Positions 56,274 through 64,000 of a stretch of DNA of 64,000 bases are shown here, piece after piece (the stretch's first letter is position 1; every line of letters begins with the position of its first letter). The position numbers were made by a program, and so were the translations under genes. The stretch covers positions 124,001 through 188,000 of the forward strand of contig NZ_KL647132.1 of NCBI RefSeq assembly GCF_000725805.1. Reading direction: 5' to 3'. The notes below the pieces were generated by a model, which did not search any database, was not told where the DNA came from, and saw nothing but the letters and a program-made list of their open reading frames with translations. The stretch comes from Streptomyces xanthophaeus (GTDB lineage Bacteria > Actinomycetota > Actinomycetes > Streptomycetales > Streptomycetaceae).

Positions 56274-57782
56274 TCAGCTCTGGCCGCCGGCCAGCTTCTC
56301 GCGGAGCGCGGCCAGGGCCTCGTCCGACGCCAGGGCGCCGGAGGTCTCGTCCGACTCCGAGGAGTACGAACCACCCGAGATGCCCGCACCGGCGTTGCCA
56401 CTGGCGGCCGGGGCGGCAGCACCCTCGGCGGCAGCGGCCTCGTCGGCCTCGCGGCTCTTGATGACCTGCGCCTGGTGCTGCTCGAAGCGCTGCTGCGCCT
56501 CGGCGTACTGGGTCTCCCAGGCCTCGCGCTGCTTGTCGAAGCCCTCGAGCCAGTCGTTGGTCTCGGGGTCGAAGCCCTCGGGGTAGATGTAGTTCCCCTG
56601 GTCGTCGTACGACGCGGCCATGCCGTACAGCGTCGGGTCGAACTCGACCGAGGCCGGGTCGGCACCGAAGGACTCGTTGGCCTGCTTCAGCGACAGCGAG
56701 ATCCGGCGACGCTCGAGGTCGATGTCGATGACCTTGACGAAGATCTCGTCGTTGACCTGGACGACCTGCTCCGGGATCTCCACGTGGCGCTCGGCCAGCT
56801 CGGAGATGTGGACCAGACCCTCGATGCCCTCGTCCACGCGGACGAACGCACCGAACGGAACCAGCTTGGTGACCTTACCCGGGACGACCTGACCGATCTG
56901 GTGCGTCCGGGCGAACTGCTGCCACGGGTCTTCCTGCGTCGCCTTCAGCGACAGGGAGACGCGCTCGCGGTCCATGTCGACGTCGAGGACCTCGACGGTG
57001 ACTTCCTGGCCGACCTCGACAACCTCGGACGGGTGGTCGATGTGCTTCCAGGACAGCTCGGAGACGTGGACGAGACCGTCGACGCCGCCCAGGTCCACGA
57101 AGGCACCGAAGTTGACGATCGAGGAAACGACGCCGGAGCGGACCTGACCCTTCTGCAGGGTGGTGAGGAACGTCTGGCGAACCTCGGACTGGGTCTGCTC
57201 GAGCCAGGCGCGGCGGGACAGGACCACGTTGTTGCGGTTCTTGTCCAGCTCGATGATCTTCGCCTCGAGCTCCTTGCCCACGTAGGGCTGGAGGTCGCGG
57301 ACGCGACGCATCTCGACGAGAGAGGCCGGCAGGAAGCCGCGGAGGCCGATGTCGAGGATGAGACCACCCTTGACGACCTCGATGACGGTACCGGTGACGA
57401 TGCCGTCTTCTTCCTTGATCTTCTCGATGGTGCCCCAGGCACGCTCGTACTGAGCGCGCTTCTTCGAGAGGATCAGGCGGCCTTCCTTGTCCTCCTTCTG
57501 GAGAACCAGGGCCTCGATCTCGTCGCCGACCTTGACGACCTCGTTCGGGTCGACGTCGTGCTTGATCGAGAGCTCGCGGCTGGGGATGACGCCTTCGGTC
57601 TTGTAACCGATGTCGAGGAGAACCTCGTCCCGGTCAACCTTGACGATGACGCCGTCGACGATGTCGCCATCGTTGAAGTACTTGATCGTCTCGTCGATCG
57701 CCGCGAGGAACGCGTCCGCGTCGCCGATGTCGTTGACCGCAACCTGCGGAGTGGTGGCGGTGGTCTCGGTGCTGCTCGTCAT
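56274..57782 (-). CDS. rpsA: 30S ribosomal protein S1
   Basis: A 502-residue ribosomal RNA-binding protein from ATG at 57782. Four S1 domains follow a short N-terminal region: ~35-104 (DGDIVDGVIVKVDRDEVLLD), ~121-188 (DGIVTGTVIEVVKGGLILDI), ~207-275 (KGQVRSGVVSSIVNFGAFVD) and ~292-361 (GQVVPGKVTKLVPFGAFVRV). The tail of about 130 residues is acidic and Ala/Gly/Ser-rich, as in actinobacteria. The ribosome site is poor: GGAG is 11 nt from the ATG, a weak site seen in other rpsA genes and compatible with autoregulation. The frame extends upstream but that is leader. Confidence 0.98.
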   Translation of the reverse strand: MTSSTETTATTPQVAVNDIGDADAFLAAIDETIKYFNDGDIVDGVIVKVDRDEVLLDIGYKTEGVIPSRELSIKHDVDPNEVVKVGDEIEALVLQKEDKEGRLILSKKRAQYERAWGTIEKIKEEDGIVTGTVIEVVKGGLILDIGLRGFLPASLVEMRRVRDLQPYVGKELEAKIIELDKNRNNVVLSRRAWLEQTQSEVRQTFLTTLQKGQVRSGVVSSIVNFGAFVDLGGVDGLVHVSELSWKHIDHPSEVVEVGQEVTVEVLDVDMDRERVSLSLKATQEDPWQQFARTHQIGQVVPGKVTKLVPFGAFVRVDEGIEGLVHISELAERHVEIPEQVVQVNDEIFVKVIDIDLERRRISLSLKQANESFGADPASVEFDPTLYGMAASYDDQGNYIYPEGFDPETNDWLEGFDKQREAWETQYAEAQQRFEQHQAQVIKSREADEAAAAEGAAAPAASGNAGAGISGGSYSSESDETSGALASDEALAALREKLAGGQS

Positions 57783-57979
57783 GTGGGAAAGGGCTCCGGT
57801 TACGGACAGAAAGTCGTAGGTACTGCTACGCCGGGAGCCCTTATCGGCATCCACCGAAGACCGGACAGCCAAGGAGGCCCCCGATCCGCAAGATGAGCGG
57901 CGGGGCCTCGAAAACCGAGGGGACATCAACAGATGCAAGCGCAGCCTGCTAGGTCTGAGGAGCACAGGCTCGCAGCGCA
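57783..57979 (-). promoter_or_regulatory. Long structured leader of rpsA
   Basis: About 197 nt from the predicted start site to the rpsA ATG. In RNA, CCUCG (57920-57916) can pair with CGAGG (57910-57906) as a small stem with GUUUU loop. Alternatively GAGGCCCC (57909-57902) pairs with GGGGCCUC (57881-57874) enclosing a CCGC/GCGG helix (57900-57897 with 57889-57886). The two share the GAGG and cannot coexist. Such a choice suggests control of rpsA translation or termination, for example by S1. Confidence 0.5.
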
Positions 57980-57985
57980 ACTTGT

Positions 57986-58014
57986 AGCATACGGGGGCAG
58001 CCGGACAGGGTCAA
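57986..58014 (-). promoter_or_regulatory. Strong sigma-HrdB-type promoter of rpsA
   Basis: On the minus strand, -35 TTGACC (58014-58009) and -10 TATGCT (57991-57986) are 17 bp apart, the best match to the housekeeping consensus seen in this window. The predicted start is about 57979. The remaining ~110 nt up to the divergent methyltransferase gene at 58126 show nothing clear. Confidence 0.85.
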
Positions 58015-58125
58015 TGCGCGAAGGCGCACACCCCGGGCGGATCGCCGGATAACCGGCACAATTCTTCGGCGGGGAGGCCCTGATGGCCCTTCCTGCCGTA
58101 TTCGCAGACTACGACGACGGGCCCC

Positions 58126-58974
58126 ATGAACCAAGAGTCCTACGCCCCCCAAGACGCGCACGGAGCGGACGGCGACGCCCCGGACGACGCCGAGGCCACC
58201 CGCCGTGACGCGGGGGAAGCGGAGAGCAGTCGGGCCAGCCGGGGCTGGTGGGACCGCAACGCCGACGAGTACCAGAGCGAGCACGGGGCCTTCCTGGGCG
58301 ACGACCGCTTCGTCTGGGGCCCGGAGGGACTCGACGAGGCGCAGGCCGCCCTCCTGGGCCCCGCCGCCTCCCTCAAGGGCAAGGACGTCCTGGAGATCGG
58401 CGCCGGCGCCGCCCAGTGCTCGCGCTGGCTGGCCGCCCAGGGCGCACGCCCGGTCGCCCTGGACCTCTCCCACCGCCAGCTCCAGCACGCCCTGCGCATC
58501 GGCGACGACGTGCCCCTGGTCGAGGCCGACGCCGGAAGGCTCCCCTTCCGCGACGCCTCCTTCGACCTCGCCTGCTCCGCCTACGGCGCCGTCCCCTTCG
58601 TCGCCGATCCGGTGAACGTGATGCGCGAGGTCCGCCGCGTCCTGCGCCCCGGCGGCCGCTGGGTCTTCTCCGTCACCCACCCGATCCGCTGGGCGTTCCC
58701 CGACGAACCCGGCCCCGAGGGGCTGTCGGTCGCCGCCTCCTACTTCGACCGGACCCCGTACGTGGAACAGGACGAGGACGGCAACGCCGTCTACGTCGAG
58801 CACCACCGCACGATCGGCGACCGGGTCCGCGACGTGGTCGCGGGCGGCTTCCGCCTCCTCGACCTGGTCGAACCGCAATGGCCCGAGTGGAACAGCCAGG
58901 AGTGGGGCGGCTGGTCCCCGCTGCGCGGCAACCTGATCCCGGGCACCGCGATCTTCGTGTGCGAGAGGGACTGA
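58126..58974 (+). CDS. Class I SAM-dependent methyltransferase
   Basis: A 282-residue protein. The SAM motif is DVLEIGAGAAQCSRWLAAQG (~87-106); motif II is VALDLSHRQLQHALRIGDDV and LPFRDASFDLACSAYGAVPF; motif III is RRVLRPGGRWVFSVTHPIRW. The start GWWDRNADEYQSEHGAFLGD is typical of an actinobacterial Smtl/UbiE-like group. ATG at 58126 gives an acidic N-terminal extension of ~38 residues, so a downstream start is possible. Five nt separate it from hrpB. Confidence 0.88.
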   Translation: MNQESYAPQDAHGADGDAPDDAEATRRDAGEAESSRASRGWWDRNADEYQSEHGAFLGDDRFVWGPEGLDEAQAALLGPAASLKGKDVLEIGAGAAQCSRWLAAQGARPVALDLSHRQLQHALRIGDDVPLVEADAGRLPFRDASFDLACSAYGAVPFVADPVNVMREVRRVLRPGGRWVFSVTHPIRWAFPDEPGPEGLSVAASYFDRTPYVEQDEDGNAVYVEHHRTIGDRVRDVVAGGFRLLDLVEPQWPEWNSQEWGGWSPLRGNLIPGTAIFVCERD

Positions 58975-58979
58975 CTCCC

Positions 58980-61562
58980 TTGACCTCCGCGCCGCCCCCC
59001 GACCGCAGCGCCGCCCTCGCCGCCCTTCCCGTACGGGAGGCCGTGCCCGCGCTCCTCGCAGCGCTCGACGGCCACGGCACGGCCGTGCTCTGCGCCCCTC
59101 CCGGCACCGGCAAGACCACCCTGGTCCCGCTGGTCCTGGCCGGGCTGGCGGGCGGGGGCCCGCGGCGCCGGGTGGTCGTCGCCGAGCCCCGCCGGATCGC
59201 CGCCCGGGCGGCAGCCCGGCGGATGGCCTGGCTGCTGGGCGAGCAGCCCGGCAAACGGGTGGGCTTCACCGTGCGCGGCGAACGGGTGGTGGGCCCGGGC
59301 ACGCTGGTGGAGGTGGTCACCACCGGTGTGCTGCTCCAGCGGCTCCAGCGCGACCAGGAACTGTCCGGCGTCGACGTGGTCGTCCTGGACGAGTGCCACG
59401 AGCGGCATCTGGACGCCGACACCGTCGCCGCCTTCCTCCTGGACGTACGGGAGACCCTGCGGCCGGAGCTGCGCCTGGTCGCGGCCTCGGCGACGACCGA
59501 CGCGGCCGGCTGGTCCCGGCTGCTGGGCGGCGCGCCGGTGGTGGAGGCCGCCGGGGTCGCGTACCCGGTGGAGACCGTGTGGGCTCCCCCGGCCAGGCCG
59601 GTGCGGCCCCCGCACGGGATGCGGGTGGACCCGGCGCAGCTGACGCACGTGGCCTCGGTGGTGCGGCGGGCCCTGGCGGAGCGCGAGGGCGACGTCCTGT
59701 GCTTCCTGCCCGGCGTCGGGGAGATCGCCCGGGTCGCCGGGCAGCTCGGCGGCGTGGACGCCGAGGTGCTCCAGGTCCACGGCCGGGCGTCGGCGGCCGT
59801 GCAGGACGCGGCGCTGACCGCCGCGGCGCACCGCCGCGTGATCCTCTCCACCGCGGTGGCCGAGTCGAGCCTGACGGTGCCCGGGGTGCGCGTGGTCGTG
59901 GACTCGGGGCTGGCCCGCGAACCCCGGGTCGACCATGCCCGCGGGCTGGGCGCGCTGGCGACCGTACGGGCCTCCCGCGCGGCCGGGCGCCAGCGGGCGG
60001 GCAGGGCCGGGCGCGAGGCGCCGGGCACGGTGTACCGCTGCTGGGCCGAGGCCGAGGACCTGCGGCTCCCCTCCTTCCCCGCGCCGGAGATCCGCCTCGC
60101 CGACCTGGCGCAGTTCGCCCTCCAGTCCGCCTGCTGGGGCGATCCCGACGCGGCCGGGCTGGCCCTGCTGGACCCGCCGCCCGCCGGCGCGATGGCCGCG
60201 GCGCGGGAGGTGCTGATCACCGTCGGCGCCGTGGACGCGGCGGGCCGCCCGACCCCGCGCGGCCTGCGGATGTCCCGCCTGGGGCTGCACCCCCGGCTGG
60301 CCCGCGCCCTGCTCGACGGGACCGCGGCCCTCGGGGCCCGGCGGGCGGCCGAGGTGGTGGCCCTGCTGAGCGAGGAGCCGCCGCGCGAGTACGGGGACGA
60401 CCTGGCCGCGGCCTGGCGGGCGGCCCGCCGGGGTGCGGACGGCTACGCGGCACGCTGGCGCGCGGAGGTCCGCCGCCTGGAGCGGTCCGCCCAGGACCCG
60501 GCGGACGCTGCGAGCCCGGCGGACCCTGCGAGTCCGGCGGGCCCCTCGGGCCCCGGGTCCGCCCCGGCCCGCTCCCGCGCGCTCGCCGACGACGCGGCCG
60601 CCGGGCTCGTCGCCGCCCTGGCGTTCCCCGAGCGGGTCGCGAAGGCCCGGGGCGCGGGGGCGTTCCTCATGGCCTCCGGCACCGGGGCCGAACTCGGCGA
60701 CGGGTCGGCCCTGCGCAGCGCGCCCTGGCTGGCCGTCGCCGTCGCCGACCGGGCCGCGCACTCCGCGTCCGCCCGGGTACGGCTCGCCGCCGTCGTCGAC
60801 GAGGAGACCGCCCGTACGGCCTCCGGGCACCTGCTGAGCGGCGGCGAGGAGGTGCGCTGGGAGGACGGCGACGTGGTGGCCCGCTCCGTCGAGCGGCTCG
60901 GCGCGATCGAGCTGTCGGTGCGCCCGCTGCGCGATCCCGCTCCCGGCCGGACCCGCGAGGCACTGCTGGCGGGCCTGCGCCAGGAGGGGCTCGGCCTGCT
61001 GCGCTGGACCCAGGACGCCGCGGGGCTGCGGGCCCGGCTGGGCTTCCTGCACCGGACGCTCGGCGGCGGCTGGCCCGACGTGGCGGACGACGCCGCCCTG
61101 CTGGAGCGCGCCGACGACTGGCTGGAGCCCGAGCTGTCACGGGCCCGGCGCCGCGCGGACCTCGGCCGCATCGATGCCGGTCAGGCCCTGAACCGGCTGC
61201 TGCCGTGGGCCACCGGAGAGGCCGCCCGGCTGGACGAGCTGGCGCCCGAACGGATCGAGGTGCCCAGCGGTTCCCGCATCCGGGTGGACTACACGGCGGA
61301 CCAGCCGGTGCTCGCCGTGAAGGTCCAGGAGCTGTTCGGGCTGGCCGAGACCCCCCGGGTCGCGGGCGTGCCCGTCCTGGTGCACCTGCTGTCGCCCGCC
61401 GGGCGGCCCGCCGCGGTCACCGCCGACCTCGCCTCCTTCTGGCAGGGCGGCTACCGGGCCGTCCGGGCCGAGCTGCGCGGCCGCTACCCCAAGCACCCCT
61501 GGCCGGAGGACCCGGCCACCGCCGAGCCCACCCGGCACACCAACGCCCGGCTCAGGCGCTGA
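58980..61562 (+). CDS. hrpB: ATP-dependent helicase HrpB
   Basis: DEAH/RHA-type helicase, 860 residues from TTG at 58980, which lies 5 nt after the methyltransferase stop. Motifs: Walker A LCAPPGTGKTTLVPLVLAGL (~37-56), DECH box VVLDECHERHLDADTV (~131), HGRASAAVQDAAL, VILSTAVAESSLTVPGVRVV and the QRxGRxGR block RQRAGRAGREAPG. The C-terminal HrpB domain (LFGLAETPRVAGVPVLVHLL, YRAVRAELRGRYPKHPWPED) is present. The bacterial role is not settled (RNA processing suggested). A Pro/Ala/Ser insertion at ~505-535 interrupts the middle. The end overlaps the convergent DUF3068 gene by 11 nt. Confidence 0.94.
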   Translation: MTSAPPPDRSAALAALPVREAVPALLAALDGHGTAVLCAPPGTGKTTLVPLVLAGLAGGGPRRRVVVAEPRRIAARAAARRMAWLLGEQPGKRVGFTVRGERVVGPGTLVEVVTTGVLLQRLQRDQELSGVDVVVLDECHERHLDADTVAAFLLDVRETLRPELRLVAASATTDAAGWSRLLGGAPVVEAAGVAYPVETVWAPPARPVRPPHGMRVDPAQLTHVASVVRRALAEREGDVLCFLPGVGEIARVAGQLGGVDAEVLQVHGRASAAVQDAALTAAAHRRVILSTAVAESSLTVPGVRVVVDSGLAREPRVDHARGLGALATVRASRAAGRQRAGRAGREAPGTVYRCWAEAEDLRLPSFPAPEIRLADLAQFALQSACWGDPDAAGLALLDPPPAGAMAAAREVLITVGAVDAAGRPTPRGLRMSRLGLHPRLARALLDGTAALGARRAAEVVALLSEEPPREYGDDLAAAWRAARRGADGYAARWRAEVRRLERSAQDPADAASPADPASPAGPSGPGSAPARSRALADDAAAGLVAALAFPERVAKARGAGAFLMASGTGAELGDGSALRSAPWLAVAVADRAAHSASARVRLAAVVDEETARTASGHLLSGGEEVRWEDGDVVARSVERLGAIELSVRPLRDPAPGRTREALLAGLRQEGLGLLRWTQDAAGLRARLGFLHRTLGGGWPDVADDAALLERADDWLEPELSRARRRADLGRIDAGQALNRLLPWATGEAARLDELAPERIEVPSGSRIRVDYTADQPVLAVKVQELFGLAETPRVAGVPVLVHLLSPAGRPAAVTADLASFWQGGYRAVRAELRGRYPKHPWPEDPATAEPTRHTNARLRR

Positions 61563-62535
61563 GCCCCTCCTCCGGGACCTCCCGCGGCCTGCGGCCCCGG
61601 GCCTCCAGCCACAGAGCCAGCCCGAGGAACAGCAGCCCGCCGGCGGCGAGGCCCGCCGGGGCGTAGGTGTGCAGGGCGAGGACCTTCGTACGGTTCGCGG
61701 AGACCAGGTCGAAGGTGTGGTCGGCGTAGTCGGCGCGCATCTTGACGTGGCCCGCGAAGGCGGTGAGCTTCCCGTCGGGGCCGCCCGCCGCGATGCCGCC
61801 GCGCATCTCCTGCTGGATCTGCTGCTCGGCGTTGACGGGCGCCCCGGTCACCGGGTCGACCCAGAACATCGCCTTGACCGTGTACCAGAGGCTGGTGCCG
61901 GTGGTCTGTTCGATCGTCGCCGGGTCGATGCCCTCGATCGGCATCTTCTTGGGCATGGGGACCTTGGTCCACGGGACGGTCTGCTCGAAGTAGTAGACCT
62001 CCATCCCCCGGTAGGTGCGCGGGCCGACGTAGTGGATCGGCGAGGAGGAGCGGGTCTGCGCGTCGAAGTAGAGGTAGTCGCGGGGCTCGGTGAAGAACGG
62101 CCACTTGAACTCGATGCCCTCGCGCTTGACGGGGTCCCCGTCGACCATCTCGCCGGTGGCGTGCACCGGGTCCTGGGTGTGGGCGTCGAAGATGTAGCGC
62201 TCGGGGATCTGGGAGACCATCTTCCCGTCCGGCCCGATGATGTACGACAGCGTGTCCCAGACGACGACGTCCTTGCCCGCGTCGGCCTCGATCTCCTTCG
62301 ACGCCTCCACGTTGCCCTTGAGGGTCTGGACGATCGTGACCTTGTCGACCTTCTTGGGCTTCATGCCGTCGTTGTAGTCGATGAGGGTGGCGTCCTTCGC
62401 CTCCAGGACCATCTCCTGGTACTGGTTCGGCGGGATCTTCGCGAGCCGCGGGTACGCGTACCAGCGCAGCAGCGGCGCGAGGGCCGCGCAGAACACGGCG
62501 AGGGCCAGCAGGACAAGGCTCGCTCTGCGTCGCAT
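61552..62535 (-). CDS. DUF3068 membrane protein (porin PorA-family-like)
   Basis: A 327-residue protein from ATG at 62535, with GAGGAGG upstream. It has an N-terminal helix (RRASLVLLALAVFCAALAPLL), a large external beta-rich domain (IPERYIFDAHTQDPVHATGE, FFTEPRDYLYFDAQTRSSSP, MEVYYFEQTVPWTKVPMPKK, WVDPVTGAPVNAEQQIQQEM), and a C-terminal helix (AGLAAGGLLFLGLALWLEA) with a basic tail. This matches actinobacterial DUF3068. Function unknown. It is cotranscribed with the small membrane peptide gene 14 nt upstream. Confidence 0.88.
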   Translation of the reverse strand: MRRRASLVLLALAVFCAALAPLLRWYAYPRLAKIPPNQYQEMVLEAKDATLIDYNDGMKPKKVDKVTIVQTLKGNVEASKEIEADAGKDVVVWDTLSYIIGPDGKMVSQIPERYIFDAHTQDPVHATGEMVDGDPVKREGIEFKWPFFTEPRDYLYFDAQTRSSSPIHYVGPRTYRGMEVYYFEQTVPWTKVPMPKKMPIEGIDPATIEQTTGTSLWYTVKAMFWVDPVTGAPVNAEQQIQQEMRGGIAAGGPDGKLTAFAGHVKMRADYADHTFDLVSANRTKVLALHTYAPAGLAAGGLLFLGLALWLEARGRRPREVPEEGLSA

Positions 62536-62549
62536 GGCCGGGCCCTCCT

Positions 62550-62690
62550 CTACTTTCCGGGCGCGGCGGGCGCGGTGGTGAGCAACGGCTTGGGCGAGGT
62601 CTTGCCTTCGGGCGCCCCGAACGCCGTGACGGCGAGGACGAGGAGCACCGCGAGGACGAGCCCGCCGGCGGCGGCGATGGCTGCGCGCAT
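62550..62690 (-). CDS. 46-residue membrane peptide upstream of DUF3068
   Basis: An uninterrupted frame from ATG at 62690 to TAG at 62550, only 14 nt before the DUF3068 start. Translation gives a single hydrophobic helix (IAAAGGLVLAVLLVLAVTAF) then GAPEGKTSPKPLLTTAPAAP and a C-terminal Gly-Lys. The pattern APEGKTSPKPLLTTAP reminds me of small conserved Streptomyces peptides annotated as SPW_0924 family. Codon third-position GC is high and the gene fits exactly into the operon gap, which supports it as real. Function unknown. Confidence 0.75.
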   Translation of the reverse strand: MRAAIAAAGGLVLAVLLVLAVTAFGAPEGKTSPKPLLTTAPAAPGK

Positions 62691-62867
62691 GCCGGGCCTC
62701 CGGAATCTGATAGGGCGTCAGGGCGGAGGCACCGTAGCAACGCGGAGGCGAGATGAGAACCGTCTGGGCCTGCAGTTTCACGGGCGGCGGCGGCGCGGGC
62801 CGCGCAGCGTCGGCCCTGAGTACGGGTACTCATGCCCGGGCGGGCTCCCGAGGGCAGGGTGGTGGGC

Positions 62868-63266
62868 ATGGACACCTCACCTGCGCCTGCCGGCCCGCGG
62901 GAACACCGGGGCCCGGGCGCGGACGTCGCCCGGGCCGCCTTCCTGATCGTGGGCGAACTCCTCGCCCTGGCCACGGTCTTCTTCCTGTGGGTGCTCTCCG
63001 GGCTGAGCTTCGGCCCCTCGACGGACGAGGGCCATCCGGTCTGGGGCTACCTGGTGGCCGCGGGGTGCCTGGCGGTCCTGATGACCTGGGCGAGCCTGGG
63101 CGCGTCCCACCGCGGCGAAGGGGTGACCGCCGTGACGCAGGCCCTCATGGCGATGGGGACGGTGGTGGTGATCCTCGGCGGCGCCTCCTACCAGCACCGC
63201 GAGGACACCCCGCCGCCTCCGGACCCGTGCCTGAAGTCGCCCTCCGCACCGTGGTGCTACGGCTGA
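62868..63266 (+). CDS. Three-helix membrane protein, unknown
   Basis: 132 residues from ATG at 62868; an in-frame ATG at 62832 is the longer alternative. Helices: AAFLIVGELLALATVFFLWV, GYLVAAGCLAVLMTWASLG and TQALMAMGTVVVILGGASY. The C terminus QHREDTPPPPDPCLKSPSAP ends with a second Cys three residues from the end, and is probably outside the cell, where the two Cys could pair. No family recognised. Confidence 0.75.
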   Translation: MDTSPAPAGPREHRGPGADVARAAFLIVGELLALATVFFLWVLSGLSFGPSTDEGHPVWGYLVAAGCLAVLMTWASLGASHRGEGVTAVTQALMAMGTVVVILGGASYQHREDTPPPPDPCLKSPSAPWCYG

Positions 63267-63288
63267 CGGACCGGACCGGACCGCGCGC

Positions 63289-64000
63289 CTACGGGGCTTC
63301 GGCCGGACCCTGCACCGGGCCGGGGGCCGCCGCTCCGGAGGCCGAGGGCGTGGGCCGGGCACTGGCGGAGGGGCTGGGCTTCGGGCTGGGCGCGGAACTC
63401 GCGGTCGGGGTCGGCTTGGGGGTGGGGGTCGGCGTCGGGGTGGGAGTCGGGGTCGGGGTGGGAGTCGGCGTCGGCGTCGGCTCAGGGGTCGGCGTCGGCG
63501 TCGGGGTGGGAGTCGGCTCAGGCGTCCGCGTGGGCGTGGGAGTCGGCTCAGGGGTAGGAGTTGGCTCAGGTGTCGGCGTCGGCGTGGGAGTCGGTGTAGG
63601 CGTCGGCTCAGGCGTCGGGCTCGGCTTCGGGTCCGGCGTAGGGCTGGGCTTCGGGTCCGGCGTGGGCTCCGGCTTCGGGTCCGGCTTCGGCTTCGGGTCC
63701 GGCTTGGGCTCCTGCTTCGGCGGGCTCACCGCGGGCACGCCCGCCCCGGTACCCGCGCCCGCGCCCGCACCGTCCGGGACCTCGTGCGTCCCCTTCAGGT
63801 AGTACGTGAACCAGGACCGCACCGTCCGCAGGTAAGCCGTGGACCGGTTGTACGAGAGCACCGCCCGGTCCAGGTCGGCGTCCCGCCGCAGGTCCCGGTC
63901 GCCCGCGCACAGGTACCGTCCGGCCGCCAGCGCCGCGTCGTACACGTTGTTCGGGTTGCGCCGGCCGTCGCCGTCCGCGTCCTGCCCCCAAGCCGCCCAC
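63289..64000 (-). CDS. C-terminal part of a lytic transglycosylase with Pro-Thr repeats (5' truncated)
   Basis: The frame enters the window from the right edge, reading [12 protein letters not shown], then [20 protein letters not shown] and [20 protein letters not shown]. This is the end of a MltB-like/transglycosylase SLT catalytic domain (the D-x-D-G loop and the [14 protein letters not shown] helix are typical). About 25 residues later a tail of ~140 residues of PKPDPKP and PTPTPTP repeats begins and runs nearly to the end ([20 protein letters not shown]). The enzyme would cleave peptidoglycan outside the membrane; the tail may span or bind the wall. The catalytic Glu is outside the window. 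Confidence 0.88.
   Translation of the reverse strand, partial: WAAWGQDADGDGRRNPNNVYDAALAAGRYLCAGDRDLRRDADLDRAVLSYNRSTAYLRTVRSWFTYYLKGTHEVPDGAGAGAGTGAGVPAVSPPKQEPKPDPKPKPDPKPEPTPDPKPSPTPDPKPSPTPEPTPTPTPTPTPTPEPTPTPEPTPTPTRTPEPTPTPTPTPTPEPTPTPTPTPTPTPTPTPTPTPKPTPTASSAPSPKPSPSASARPTPSASGAAAPGPVQGPAEAP
63400..63720. repeat. Short-period repeats coding the Pro-Thr tail
   Basis: Within the transglycosylase 3' end the DNA consists of interleaved 6-bp units (gtcggc, gtcggg, gtggga) and 18-24-bp higher-order copies such as gtcggctcaggggtc. This is a slippage-prone tract in which tail length could vary between strains. Confidence 0.85.

Overview
The window looks like a core chromosomal segment of a Streptomyces. 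The DNA is very GC-rich with strong third-position GC bias, so long antisense shadow ORFs are everywhere. It carries opcA, an RbpA-family protein, whiA, a sortase-anchored long chaplin, a mycothiol-dependent-isomerase-type gene and many GTG starts. I see no insertion sequence, prophage, CRISPR array, tRNA or rRNA. All identifications were made by reading motifs; no database search was run.

Layout. 1-10,210 is a central-carbon block. The oxidative pentose phosphate genes tal (truncated by the window edge), zwf, opcA and pgl lie on the plus strand. Opposite them are pgi, an RbpA-family gene, secG, tpiA, pgk and gap, with clear hairpins separating transcription units. 10,442-18,615 holds a large secreted M14 carboxypeptidase and then the tightly overlapping cluster rapZ-yvcK-whiA downstream of uvrC. 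18,777-22,759 is a small accessory group: a secreted papain-like cysteine protease translationally coupled to a membrane-anchored partner, a divergent XRE-type regulator with repeated operator-like sites, a Tat/Rieske lipoprotein and a PfkB sugar kinase. 22,838-35,063 contains uvrA and uvrB, a mycothiol isomerase/MBL hydrolase pair, an MHS-type transporter, and a TerC/TerD group. terC has a well-formed yybP-ykoY (Mn2+) riboswitch and its own promoter. 35,349-45,580 is mixed metabolism: glycerophosphodiesterase, alkyl-DNA methyltransferase, MFS efflux, cupins, the psuG-psuK pseudouridine catabolism pair, a highly repetitive intergenic region, a P-loop-degenerate kinase-like gene, and a WGR-domain/beta-propeller protein. 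45,602-53,868 has a two-domain LAxTG chaplin, a HAD-like gene, a SWIM/SNF2 pair, a membrane-bound HTH regulator and secreted or membrane small proteins. 53,906-64,000 holds coaE, a PAC2 protein, rpsA with a long structured leader, a methyltransferase with hrpB, DUF3068 with a 46-residue membrane peptide gene, and the 3' part of a Pro-Thr-repeat lytic transglycosylase.

How the parts work together. tal-zwf-opcA-pgl supply NADPH and pentoses, while gap-pgk-tpiA and pgi run lower glycolysis and hexose interconversion. YvcK and RapZ are sugar-metabolite or envelope regulators conserved beside the sporulation regulator WhiA. All three UvrABC subunits are present, unlinked, within 19 kb. The least ordinary parts are the TerD protein fused to an FtsK-like domain that has lost its P-loop, the protease/anchor/regulator triad, the repeat-filled gap after psuK, the rpsA leader with mutually exclusive hairpins, and the hairpin over the start of the HAD-like gene.
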